Source: Legionellales bacterium UBA4722 (lineage in GTDB: Bacteria > Pseudomonadota > Gammaproteobacteria > DSM-16500). From it: 20,330 bases of DNA. The stretch is taken from contig DHJK01000158.1 in NCBI GenBank assembly GCA_002404295.1, forward strand, positions 18,620-38,949, written 5' to 3'. The position numbers and the translations under genes are program-made. Below are positions 5,830 to 13,450 of the stretch, one piece after another. Within the stretch, counting starts at the first letter, position 1. The number at the start of each line of letters is the position of its first letter. The notes below the pieces were generated by a model. The model had not been told where the DNA came from and made no database searches. It saw only the letters and a list, made by a program, of their open reading frames with translations.

Positions 5830-5991
5830 ATCATAATGCGTTACAATTTTCACTACAGTGGGTTGATCCCGCTTTAAAAGTAATAGGCAATTGTAAAGGT
5901 TAGAGCAAAGCTTCAGAAAGCTGACCTTGCTCCTGATAATAACGGTATCGAAGAACACGTGCTAAGTATCGTCAAAGCTATTGGGAAATAA
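5830..5991 (+). pseudogene. Frameshifted remnant of an unrecognised gene
   Basis: One frame reads QFSLQWVDPALKVIGNCKG and then meets TAG at 5899-5901. A second frame, open from 5887 to the TAA at 5989-5991, ends with KLQKADLAPDNNGIEEHVLS then IVKAIGK. The two pieces have protein-like composition and join smoothly if one frameshift is allowed near 5890. The family is not recognised. It lies beside the tRNA fragment. Confidence 0.35.
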
Positions 5992-6058
5992 ATGCTGTTT
6001 TTTTATGTTAGCTATGTCAATGTCAAGGATAGCAGTAGCGAACATTCGAGGCTAAAAC

Positions 6059-7024
6059 ATGAACATTATTCAATGGGCGGAAGAATATCTATTATCTAAT
6101 GGATTTACTTTAACCGGCCAACCAGAACACGTTCGCACAATGCCTTGGTCTAGCGTCACTCGATTTAATACCTCAACTGGTTATATCTATTTAAAACAAA
6201 CGCCACCAGCCCTATCGCTAGAACCTGTTATAACACAAATTTTATATGATCAATTCCATGCTAGTGTACCTGTTGTAATATCTGCGAATAAAGAACTTCA
6301 CTGCTTCCTTATGAAAAATGCAGGCGATCCACTGCGCGATCTTTTCAAAGATGGTTTTCAGGCGGATTTATTATGCCTAGCCATCAAAGAATATACTTTT
6401 ATCCAACATGCAACCCCAGAACACATTAATATCTTTCTTGAATTAGGGGTGCCTGACTGGCGATTGGAAAAATTGCCTTCTCTTTATGACGAGTTAACTA
6501 GTAAAGAAGATCTATTAATAGCAGATGGCATGAGAACTGATGAACTTAATACATTATATAAGTTGCGCCCTACATTTTTGAGACTATGCCAACACTTATC
6601 CTCCTATAAGCTACCAGAGACATTAGATCATTGTGATTTTCACGATAATAATATTCTAATTGAAAATGGCACCCATAATATAACTATCATTGACTTGGGC
6701 GAGACAGTTATTACACATCCATTTTTTTCATTGATTACCTGTTTACGCAATGCCAGATTTCGTTACTCAATAAAAGAAACAGATAAAATATATATTCAAT
6801 TACAGGATGCTTGTTTTAAAAATTGGATTACTTTGGCGAAAAAAAATGATCTATTATCCGCTTTTTCTTTAGCCGAGAAATTATGGCCAATTTATGCCAC
6901 TCTTGGAGAGTATCGTTTAATGATTAGCTCTCATGCAGAAGAATTCAAATCTCTAGATAGGCGTGGCCGACTCACTGAAGGTTTAAAAGAATTTATTGCA
7001 AAAAGAGGGCAATATGAAAGCTGA
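6059..7024 (+). CDS. Aminoglycoside phosphotransferase (APH)-family kinase
   Basis: The 321-aa product is an APH/choline-kinase-fold enzyme that would transfer phosphate from ATP to a small hydroxylated substrate. The signature is the catalytic loop HCDFHDNNIL (residues 191-200; D193 catalytic base, N198 metal ligand), followed by the metal-binding aspartate in IIDLGE (D212). The N-lobe has a candidate ATP-binding lysine in YIYLKQ (K46). The N-lobe lacks a clear glycine-rich loop, and the usual D-F-G-like GDP after the second Asp is replaced by GET. GAGG (6048-6051) is seven bases before the ATG. The family is broad and includes homoserine, fructosamine and antibiotic kinases; the substrate cannot be told, and antibiotic resistance is not implied. 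Confidence 0.8.
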   Translation: MNIIQWAEEYLLSNGFTLTGQPEHVRTMPWSSVTRFNTSTGYIYLKQTPPALSLEPVITQILYDQFHASVPVVISANKELHCFLMKNAGDPLRDLFKDGFQADLLCLAIKEYTFIQHATPEHINIFLELGVPDWRLEKLPSLYDELTSKEDLLIADGMRTDELNTLYKLRPTFLRLCQHLSSYKLPETLDHCDFHDNNILIENGTHNITIIDLGETVITHPFFSLITCLRNARFRYSIKETDKIYIQLQDACFKNWITLAKKNDLLSAFSLAEKLWPIYATLGEYRLMISSHAEEFKSLDRRGRLTEGLKEFIAKRGQYES

Positions 7025-7365
7025 TGCTGACTTGGAAATTTGCCAGAAAAATTAACTCTGGGATTTGCTAGTCTTGAAAGTAGTGGAAGTGGCATTTATT
7101 GATATTCCTACTCCCTTATTTGATGAAATATCATCATGCCTGAAAATAATGATAAACACATTATTATTTTTTAGAATCCCTTCTTGAGATAAAAACCTCG
7201 TAAGCAAAAATTATTAAATTTTTTATCCGCGAGAGTTTCTAAGAGAGGTTTAATACCGAAATCTTTATTTGTTATTTTCTCACCGAATGTTTTTATTTCT
7301 TTTTGCGAACATAAGGCTACGATAGAAGCGCGAAATACTACAATAAACCAACTTTAACATTCTTC
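7025..7365. other. Gene-free decayed stretch
   Basis: No intact gene is seen. On the minus strand a frame without ATG runs from about 7360 to the stop at 7171-7173; its 63 codons have protein-like composition (for example FGEKITNKDFGIKPLLETLA), but no family is recognised. Together with the MFS tail that follows, it suggests that this stretch is the residue of former genes. Confidence 0.3.
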
Positions 7366-7485
7366 AGCAATAGAATTATTTGCTTATATTTGTTTTGCAT
7401 TGCTTGCTATGTAGCGCCTGTACCTGCTATTGTCTCCAACCAATTTCCTGTGGAATTAAAGTGTTACGGTATTAGTAAAAAATAG
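7366..7485 (+). pseudogene. C-terminal fragment of an MFS transporter
   Basis: A frame without start codon reads ...YVAPVPAIVSNQFPVELKCY then GIS before a TAG at 7483-7485. It aligns with the loop between helices 10 and 11 of metabolite:H+ symporters (family pattern P.ivsE.FPt.vRysG.s). The intact carrier at 11146-12438 has the matching segment LPTILIELFPTSIRYSGIG. The rest of the carrier is missing on both sides. The match is short, so the call is moderate. Confidence 0.5.
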
Positions 7486-7548
7486 ATTTGTAAGTGATTT
7501 ACAGATAATGGACTACTTGAATTAAATGGACATAAAGGCAACGTTTCT

Positions 7549-8484
7549 ATGCTACCGCTAAATGACATGGTGTTTTTTGTTGAGGTAGTAAAATATAATA
7601 GTTTTACTATAGCTGCCCAGAAAAATAACATTACGCCAGCAGCTATTAGCAAACGAATTTCCAGTTTAGAAGAAATTCTGCAGGTTAAGTTGTTAAAAAG
7701 GACAACGCGTTCTCTTGCTTTAACAGAAGCAGGAAAGGTGCTTTATCAGCATTGCCAGAATATGCAGCTTGATATTCAAAATATCATCGAAACAGTACAA
7801 CAAACTCATCAACGGCCACGAGGGAAAATAAAAATTGCAGCATTGCAAAATGTAAGTAATCTCATTATTGCGCCTTTAATTGATGCTTTTCTTCAATTAT
7901 ATAGTGACATTGAAGTATTTATTACATTTGAAGGAGCATTAGGGCCATTGCCGCCCATTGGTGAATACGATATTGCATTTCGAAGTGGGAAATTAATAGA
8001 TTCTTCTGCTATTGCGAGACTGCTATTTACTCATCAATATACTGTATGCGCCAGCCCAGCTTACTTAAATAGATATGGCGTTCCTCTGAGTTTAGAAGAT
8101 TTAAAAAATCATAATTGTTTAGATTGTATTAGCGGGTTAAAAGACGAAAAAAAAGTTTGGTTATTTAATGATGGACAGCAGAATTATGCTATTTCAGTGA
8201 AAGGTAATATCCATACAAATAATGCGTTACTTGTAAAAAATCTGGCATTAAATAATGCAGCATTAATTTACTCTCCTACTTTCATTGTGGCAGAAGAAAT
8301 TAATGCAGGTAAATTGATTCCTGTATTGTGCCAGTATAAAACTCATGAAAATTCAATTTTTATTATTCACCCTTACACAAGTCAGAATATCCCTGTTCGC
8401 GTCAAGACATTTATTGATTTTGTGTTCGGTAATATTAAAGTCCCTGCAATTTTCCAAAAAAAATTAATGGAAATTATTACATAA
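7549..8484 (+). CDS. LysR-family transcriptional regulator
   Basis: The 311-aa product has the LysR architecture. The N-terminal winged helix-turn-helix covers about residues 1-62: NDMVFFVEVVKYNSFTIAAQ, then NITPAAISKRISSLEEILQV, then LLKRTTRSLALTEAG. It is followed by a linker helix and a type-2 periplasmic-binding-like effector domain (from about residue 92, GKIKIAALQNVSNLIIAPLI). Length is typical. It is more like the 'CrgA/DsdC-type' subgroup in which KRTTR and LTEAG are conserved, but no specific function can be named. The methyltransferase-like gene follows 16 nt after its stop, so regulator and enzyme probably share a transcript, an unusual arrangement because LysR genes more often diverge from their target. 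Confidence 0.9.
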   Translation: MLPLNDMVFFVEVVKYNSFTIAAQKNNITPAAISKRISSLEEILQVKLLKRTTRSLALTEAGKVLYQHCQNMQLDIQNIIETVQQTHQRPRGKIKIAALQNVSNLIIAPLIDAFLQLYSDIEVFITFEGALGPLPPIGEYDIAFRSGKLIDSSAIARLLFTHQYTVCASPAYLNRYGVPLSLEDLKNHNCLDCISGLKDEKKVWLFNDGQQNYAISVKGNIHTNNALLVKNLALNNAALIYSPTFIVAEEINAGKLIPVLCQYKTHENSIFIIHPYTSQNIPVRVKTFIDFVFGNIKVPAIFQKKLMEIIT

Positions 8485-8500
8485 AAATAGGATTACAATT

Positions 8501-9184
8501 ATGCCTCTTTGTCTAGATGAAATAGTAATATGGAGTCGCTCTTTTAATGAGTATATTAATTTTCTAGCTCTTTCTGAAAACGATCTTCAAAAGAAAATAT
8601 TAGCAGTCGCCGACGGTGCTTCTTCATTTAATTATGAAGCTAAGATAAGAGGTTATGATGTTACATCGCTTGATCCTCTTTATAAATTTTCTCCATTAGA
8701 AATTAAAGAACAGATTATAAAATCGTGTAATCAGATATATCCGCAAATTGTAAAAAATAAGAACGACTACAATTGGTTGTATTTTAAATCTCCCGATCAT
8801 CTTAAGGAGTATAGGATGAATGTCATGGAAAATTTTTTAGATGATTTTGTAATAAAAGAATCAAAATCAAAATATATCGGTGGTGAAATTCAGAATTTAC
8901 CATTTAAGAAAATGTCTTTTGATATTGCGATCGTGGCTAACTTCTTATTTCTTTATTCTGATAGATTAGACCTCAATTTTCATATTCAATCTCTTACTGA
9001 TCTGTTAGAAGTGGCGAATGAAATTAGGGTTTTTCCATTACAAGGTAATTTACAGAATTCCCCAAAATATATTATTCCTGTTATCAATCATTTTAAAAAT
9101 CTTGGGTTTTTGGCAGGAGTAAAAAGAGTTAACTACCATTTTACCAAAGGCGCTAACAAAGTGTTGATCATTAAAAAGAAATAG
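8501..9184 (+). CDS. Class I SAM-dependent methyltransferase-like protein
   Basis: The 227-aa product resembles a family of predicted S-adenosylmethionine-dependent methyltransferases. A motif I-like segment is ILAVADGASSFNYEAKIRGY (residues 33-52), followed by the acidic residue after strand 2 in VTSLDPLY (D58). The family core block LPFKKMSFDIAIVANFLFLY then SDRLD (133-156) is clear, and the ending FTKGANKVLIIKKK fits. In motif I the usual DxGxGxx is changed to DGASS, which is typical of this subgroup. The substrate is unknown. AGGA lies eight bases before the ATG. It follows the LysR gene and converges with an MFS carrier gene. Confidence 0.75.
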   Translation: MPLCLDEIVIWSRSFNEYINFLALSENDLQKKILAVADGASSFNYEAKIRGYDVTSLDPLYKFSPLEIKEQIIKSCNQIYPQIVKNKNDYNWLYFKSPDHLKEYRMNVMENFLDDFVIKESKSKYIGGEIQNLPFKKMSFDIAIVANFLFLYSDRLDLNFHIQSLTDLLEVANEIRVFPLQGNLQNSPKYIIPVINHFKNLGFLAGVKRVNYHFTKGANKVLIIKKK

Positions 9185-9236
9185 CACAAACAAGGAGTCA
9201 CAGCATAAATCTCAGATAAACTAATCTTTCTTCGAG

Positions 9237-10502
9237 TTAGGCTAAAACTTCATCACGTAGTACGAATGATCTGCTTTTAGCCGAGGAGAGAATATACCAT
9301 ACAAAACTCACGAACTGTAAAACAAGCGTAAAGCCAAATGCAACTTGCCAAGCAATAACAGGATAGTGATTTGGTATGGTTACATGCCAGAAATTGATAA
9401 TGACACCAATAATATATTGGACAAAAAATACAACAAGAAATGTTATAACATTTAATGCAGCATTTGCTCTTGCGGTATGTGTTTTTGGAAAATAGTTAGC
9501 GAATATGGCATAGCATAGGTTAAATTTATGAGATAGAAACCCGAACATAAACCAGACTATGACTGGTGATATTGGGAGCTTTAAAATAATAATTACTTGG
9601 TCTATAAAAAAAAGAACAGCAAAGAATCCTAATAGCTGTACCATGGTAATAGAATAGCGTTCTACCCACCTTGCGATAAAACCGGAACCTAGTAAACTCA
9701 CAGTCATTGCGATGCCTATGAGTAATAAATAATTATTAATTTGAGGTTGAGATAAATGATTGACATCACGCATCCATCCTTCAATCCAAAGTGCTTGGAT
9801 AGCCATAAATGAACCTAAAACGCTGGCTACAAGAGGTGCTATTCGCCAAAATAAAGGTGTTCTATAAATTTCAAGTATTCCTTTGAATTGTGCTTTAAAT
9901 GATGTCTTTTCTATTGCGGTATTTGTTTCTGGCACAACGAAAAAGATTATTAAAGCAATGGCTAGAGTAATGACTCCATACAGCATGACTACGTGTCGCC
10001 AGCCTAGCAATTCTGTTAAATATGCAGTGGGTGTAGCAGATAAAAGGATACCGATGCCTCCGAACGTCATCATAATGCCATTTAATATAATAAGCTGTTT
10101 TGGAGAGAACCACTGTACGATGATTTTGAACGCAGCCATCAGTCCGCCAGCCATTCCTATACCAATGAGTAAGTGCGCAACAGCAAGCCCGTAAATGCCT
10201 TGAGCTTGAGAAAAACAAAATAATCCTATAGCTGCGATCATGAACAAACAAAATTGAACTTTTCTCGAGCCAAAACGATCAAGCAGTGTGCCTAAAGGGA
10301 TTTGACATAATCCATAAGCAAGGAAATATACAGATGTTAAAAACCCTAACGTGCTGACGGGCATTGAGATGCTTTTTTCTAAGGCTGGAGAAAGGACTGC
10401 ATTCATTGTGCGAAATAAGCAACTGAGTATAAATCCCATAGCGAATGGCATGAATACAGCAAAAAAAGCTGATTTGAAGGTTACCTTATTTTGTTCTGAC
10501 AA
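9237..10502 (-). CDS. MFS transporter
   Basis: The 421-aa inner-membrane carrier has 12 predicted helices. The family signature between helices 2 and 3 is seen in YGLCQIPLGTLLDRFGSRKV (about residues 59-78), preceded by LGFLTSVYFLA. Helix 4/5 contains IGIGMAGGLMAAFKIIVQWF. The overall pattern fits the anion:cation/hexuronate-type or nitrate-like branch, but the substrate is not recognisable. The start codon is TTG (10500-10502), supported by AAGGTG five bases upstream. An inverted repeat (10525-10544) lies in its leader. It converges on the LysR-methyltransferase pair. Confidence 0.88.
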   Translation of the reverse strand: MSEQNKVTFKSAFFAVFMPFAMGFILSCLFRTMNAVLSPALEKSISMPVSTLGFLTSVYFLAYGLCQIPLGTLLDRFGSRKVQFCLFMIAAIGLFCFSQAQGIYGLAVAHLLIGIGMAGGLMAAFKIIVQWFSPKQLIILNGIMMTFGGIGILLSATPTAYLTELLGWRHVVMLYGVITLAIALIIFFVVPETNTAIEKTSFKAQFKGILEIYRTPLFWRIAPLVASVLGSFMAIQALWIEGWMRDVNHLSQPQINNYLLLIGIAMTVSLLGSGFIARWVERYSITMVQLLGFFAVLFFIDQVIIILKLPISPVIVWFMFGFLSHKFNLCYAIFANYFPKTHTARANAALNVITFLVVFFVQYIIGVIINFWHVTIPNHYPVIAWQVAFGFTLVLQFVSFVWYILSSAKSRSFVLRDEVLA

Positions 10503-10524
10503 TGTATCACCTTGTTAAGATTCT

Positions 10525-10544
10525 TTAATTAGTCCAATAATTAA
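10525..10544. promoter_or_regulatory. Inverted repeat upstream of the MFS gene
   Basis: ttaatta (10525-10531) and taattaa (10538-10544) are perfect 7-bp arms around gtccaa. It lies 22-42 bases before the TTG start of the MFS gene, in the region expected to carry an operator. Its AT-rich arms mean chance is possible. Confidence 0.35.
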
Positions 10545-10683
10545 GGAGCTATTATTAACATAATGTTAAAAGTGTTATTCCTAAAATGGGCTATATCTTA
10601 TCATTGCGGCTGTATAGTATCCACCTTGCTGAAAACAAAGCGTCTTATTTAATTAAATGAATCATTTCAAACAGGGAAAAAGG

Positions 10684-11025
10684 ATGACTAGTATCAAAAA
10701 TGCAGAGAGCTCATTTACAGAATTATTCAATTTGCTTAAGCGACATGATTGCTCACCAAAAGAGTCACCGACATTAGCTTATACCACCTCCGAATTGAAG
10801 GCGATCCATTGTCACGTGGATAATGCGACAGTCGTTTTACTACAGGGGATGCAGGACGTAGGTAATTTGATTGGCCTGCTTTGCTCAAGCAAGAAAAATG
10901 TACAAACAGGATTAGGTGCGCTTGGGTTTTTTATTGCAATGATTAGTAATCTTACTGAGGCATTACATGGTTTACAAGTGGACACGGATTATGTTTTGAG
11001 GGAGCGAGGATCGGCTGTTTATTGA
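10684..11025 (+). CDS. Small protein of unknown function
   Basis: No family is recognised. The start at 10684 (MTSIKNAESSFTEL) gives 113 aa and is preferred over the in-frame ATG at 10657, because CAGGG lies seven bases before it while nothing resembling a binding site precedes 10657. The protein is mainly helical: an amphipathic N-terminal half with two Cys-His rich spots (HDCSP, IHCHVDN), and a more hydrophobic segment (GLGALGFFIAMISNLTEALH, about residues 78-97). No signal peptide or known motif is seen. It stands alone between the divergent MFS carrier and the MHS-family carrier. Confidence 0.6.
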   Translation: MTSIKNAESSFTELFNLLKRHDCSPKESPTLAYTTSELKAIHCHVDNATVVLLQGMQDVGNLIGLLCSSKKNVQTGLGALGFFIAMISNLTEALHGLQVDTDYVLRERGSAVY

Positions 11026-11145
11026 TTGTGTTATCGTACTAATTTCTATTACAATTGCGCAAAATGACCATTTAGTAATTGCTTGTTCGATTAGTCGTAT
11101 ACAATGTCGTGATATTACAGCCAACGAAATAGTTAAGGTTTATAG

Positions 11146-12438
11146 ATGCATATTAAAAAACACATAATTGTATCTACTGCAATGGGTGTAGGACTTGAGC
11201 TTTTTGATTTTGTCATTTACTTATTTCTTTCGCCCATTATTGCCTCTGTTTTCTTTCCCCATAAAAATAATGGCATAGCACTTTTAGCAACACTGGGTGG
11301 ATTTGCCGCTGGGTATCTTGCCCGCCCATTAGGAGGAATTATTTATGGGCATTTTGGTGATCGTATTAGTCGTGTTCGTACTTTGATTTTTTCGTTATTT
11401 TCTATGGCAATCCCTACATTTTTTATAAGCTGTCTGCCTACTTATTCTATGGTTGGAGTAATAGCTCCGATTTTACTCGTCTTATTTCGCTTTGCTCAGG
11501 GTTTTGCAATGGGTGGCGATATTCCAGGCGCTATTTGTTTTATTAGCGAACATTTTAAACCGCAACAACGCGGCTTCATGACGTGCTGCCTTGTGTTTGG
11601 TATGAATATGGGGGCCGTTCTTGCTGGCGTATTAATTGCTACACTTATTTCTTTGCTGACTCCATCCGATATGCTGAGCTGGGGTTGGAGAATTCCTTTT
11701 GCAATAGGCGCACTCCTTGCAATTGTAGGTGTTTATATTAGGCGGCGCACTTCCGAAACGCCGGAATTTCAAAAATACCTTAGCATGAGTAAGCCTGAAC
11801 GTTGGCCATCAAAAACGTTAGTGCGCACTCACTTTCGCTCAATTAGCCTTGGATTTGCTATAGCAGGACTTGCTGCTGGCATTACTACAATGACGTCTCT
11901 TTTTATGGCAACTTATATGTCGCATTATCTTGGGATAAAACCTGAAATAGCGCTCTGGTTAAATTCAATTTCAATTTGTGCCTACAGTTTAAGTTGTATA
12001 GCGATAGGTTTAGTAATAGATCGATTGAATGCTTTGCTAATTTTAGAAATAGGATCTGTTGCTATTTTTGTATTGGCTTATCCCATATTTATGCTCATAT
12101 CAAGCCATCATCTTTTACTTGTTTTATTAGGGCTGCTAATGTTTGCGCCTCTAATCGGCTCTATCATGGGATCTCTTCCCACAATATTAATCGAACTTTT
12201 TCCAACATCCATTCGATATAGTGGTATTGGCGTCTGTTATAATTTTGGTTTTAGCTTGTTTGCAGGGACGACACCGCTTTTGGTTGTATTCCTTATTTCC
12301 ATAACAGGAGTTAAACTGATGCCCGCATTTATTATTATGGCTCTTGTCATTCTAGCTATTCCTTCTATATTGCTTTTACATAAAAAAATGTTGCCGGCAA
12401 AGCAAATTGATATTGCTGCTATGAATTTTCTTAGTTAA
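11146..12438 (+). CDS. MFS transporter, metabolite:H+ symporter (MHS) family
   Basis: The 430-aa inner-membrane protein has the MHS-family layout of ProP/KgtP/ShiA. Visible landmarks are GVGLELFDFVIYLFLSPIIA in helix 1 (with the FDF/FDW-type acidic residue), LARPLGGIIYGHFGDRISRV (loop 2-3 signature, residues 59-78), FAQGFAMGGDIPGAICFISE in helix 4, and LIELFPTSIRYSGIGVCYNF in loop 10-11. These proteins import small organic acids or betaine-type solutes with protons. AAGG is found about nine bases before the ATG. It is monocistronic and followed by two hairpins. Confidence 0.9.
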   Translation: MHIKKHIIVSTAMGVGLELFDFVIYLFLSPIIASVFFPHKNNGIALLATLGGFAAGYLARPLGGIIYGHFGDRISRVRTLIFSLFSMAIPTFFISCLPTYSMVGVIAPILLVLFRFAQGFAMGGDIPGAICFISEHFKPQQRGFMTCCLVFGMNMGAVLAGVLIATLISLLTPSDMLSWGWRIPFAIGALLAIVGVYIRRRTSETPEFQKYLSMSKPERWPSKTLVRTHFRSISLGFAIAGLAAGITTMTSLFMATYMSHYLGIKPEIALWLNSISICAYSLSCIAIGLVIDRLNALLILEIGSVAIFVLAYPIFMLISSHHLLLVLLGLLMFAPLIGSIMGSLPTILIELFPTSIRYSGIGVCYNFGFSLFAGTTPLLVVFLISITGVKLMPAFIIMALVILAIPSILLLHKKMLPAKQIDIAAMNFLS

Positions 12439-12495
12439 TTATCGACATAATGAGGTGGTAAGAAGCGTTAATTGCTAGCCAGATGTATATAAGGA

Positions 12496-12537
12496 TCTGG
12501 TCGCCACGCCCGGTAACAGGTGTGGCTTACTACCAGA
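12496..12537. other. Two-tier hairpin downstream of the MHS carrier
   Basis: An outer stem tctggt/accaga (12496-12501 with 12532-12537) encloses an inner 8-bp stem gccacgcc/ggtgtggc (12503-12510 with 12519-12526, one G-T pair) with loop cggtaaca. No T-run follows directly. It may be a stable 3'-end structure or a repeat element. Confidence 0.5.
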
Positions 12538-12578
12538 CTGGTTAGGTACCAAAAATCTATGAATAGGAGAAAAATCGC

Positions 12579-12619
12579 ATGGGGAATTAAGCGCCAGCGA
12601 CTAATTAACCCCATCTTTT
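12579..12619. terminator. Bidirectional terminator between MHS carrier and CDF gene
   Basis: atgggg (12579-12584) and ccccat (12609-12614) form the base of a stem, continued by atta (12586-12589) with taat (12602-12605). On the plus strand T-runs follow (ctttttta). On the minus strand the stem is followed by gcgattttt. The convergent MHS carrier and CDF genes can both end here. Confidence 0.65.
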
Positions 12620-13228
12620 TTATGCGACTGAGTGATCAGTAACGTTAAGCCCTTTGCGCGCATCACCCAGAATTATAAATGCTTCCTTGATTACATATAG
12701 ACAGATTGCGAATCCAATTATTAAATCTGGGTAACGAGAGCGAGTTAAGGCTACTAATACACCTGATATGATGACACCCATATTTGCTATTATATCTGCG
12801 CGAGTGCAGATCCAGGTTGCTCGCAAATGCACTTCGTTATCACGAAATCTATTCATTAAATGTAATACTATTCCATTTACAGCCAAAGAAATACAAGCAA
12901 TGGCCACCATCATCGTACTTTCAGGAGAGCTTCCCAGCAAGGCTCTACGTCCTATCTCAATTAATACGCCAATACTTATTATTAGAAGTAAACTCCCATT
13001 TATCATAGCTATTGTAGATTTGAAACGCATCCCTCGACCTATAGCGAGCAAACTAAAAGTATATACTGATGCATCTGCAAGCATATCGAGAGCATCGGCA
13101 ATAAGACCCGTGGATTGTGCTATTATTCCAGCAAGTAGGCCTATCGCGAACATAGTGACATTGAGTGCCAACGCAATTATTAAAATTTTTCGATCAGCTG
13201 AAATTTGGTGGCATCCACAATTACTCAT
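12620..13228 (-). CDS. CDF-family cation transporter (short form)
   Basis: The likely start ATG at 13226-13228 gives a 202-aa protein beginning MSNCGCHQ; the frame extends 11 codons further to 13261. It belongs to the cation diffusion facilitator family, which exports divalent metals such as Zn, Co, Mn or Fe by proton exchange across the inner membrane. Six hydrophobic helices are seen, with the metal-site block GLIADALDMLADA in helix 2 (D45, D48, D52; D48 stands where Zn exporters have His) and TRADIIANMGV in helix 5 (D145, N149). The C-terminal cytoplasmic domain of standard CDFs (about 90 residues) is absent, as in the short subfamily with the EVHLRATWI motif. It diverges from the CusCBA operon and ends at a shared terminator. 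Confidence 0.85.
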   Translation of the reverse strand: MSNCGCHQISADRKILIIALALNVTMFAIGLLAGIIAQSTGLIADALDMLADASVYTFSLLAIGRGMRFKSTIAMINGSLLLIISIGVLIEIGRRALLGSSPESTMMVAIACISLAVNGIVLHLMNRFRDNEVHLRATWICTRADIIANMGVIISGVLVALTRSRYPDLIIGFAICLYVIKEAFIILGDARKGLNVTDHSVA

Positions 13229-13320
13229 TAGTAGCAGTCCCATTAATTTTGAATAAATCAATTTTTACATACAAGTGCACATTTTTTCAATTATTGCGCA
13301 AGTTAAGAGCATAGTATAAA

Positions 13321-13335
13321 TGAGAATGATTAACA
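13321..13335. promoter_or_regulatory. Fur-box-like operator in the CDF/CusC intergenic region
   Basis: tgagaatgattaaca matches 12 of the 14 defined bases of the 7-1-7 Fur consensus TGATAATNATTATCA. A further perfect half site TGATAAT lies at 13338-13344. It sits between the divergent CDF gene and the CusC operon, overlapping a TATAAA at 13315-13320. The regulator could be Fur or another metal sensor; this is inference from the site alone. Confidence 0.45.
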
Positions 13336-13385
13336 ACTGATAATGCACAAGTCATCAAAGCAAAAACCAGTTTGATTTAGAAGTA

Positions 13386-13413
13386 TTGATACCTGAGCAT
13401 TGTATTGTAATAT
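13386..13413 (+). promoter_or_regulatory. Probable promoter of the cusCBA operon
   Basis: TTGATA (13386-13391, 5 of 6 matches) and TAATAT (13408-13413, 4 of 6) are separated by 16 bp. The -10 box lies 37 bp before the cusC start. Confidence 0.45.
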
Positions 13414-13450
13414 GATTCATAGATAACTGAGTGATGAGGATATTTGATTC

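Noticed and set aside
9883..10251. Two frames of 103 and 118 aa inside the MFS gene
   Set aside because: They lie in other frames of a gene with clear family signatures.
12768..13256. 162-aa plus-strand frame opposite the CDF gene
   Set aside because: The CDF product on the minus strand has clear helices and motifs; the plus-strand frame is its shadow.
13229..13261. Start of the CDF gene at 13261 (11 extra residues)
   Set aside because: Family members begin close to the MSxCGCHQ motif; the upstream ATG has no better binding site. It cannot be excluded entirely.
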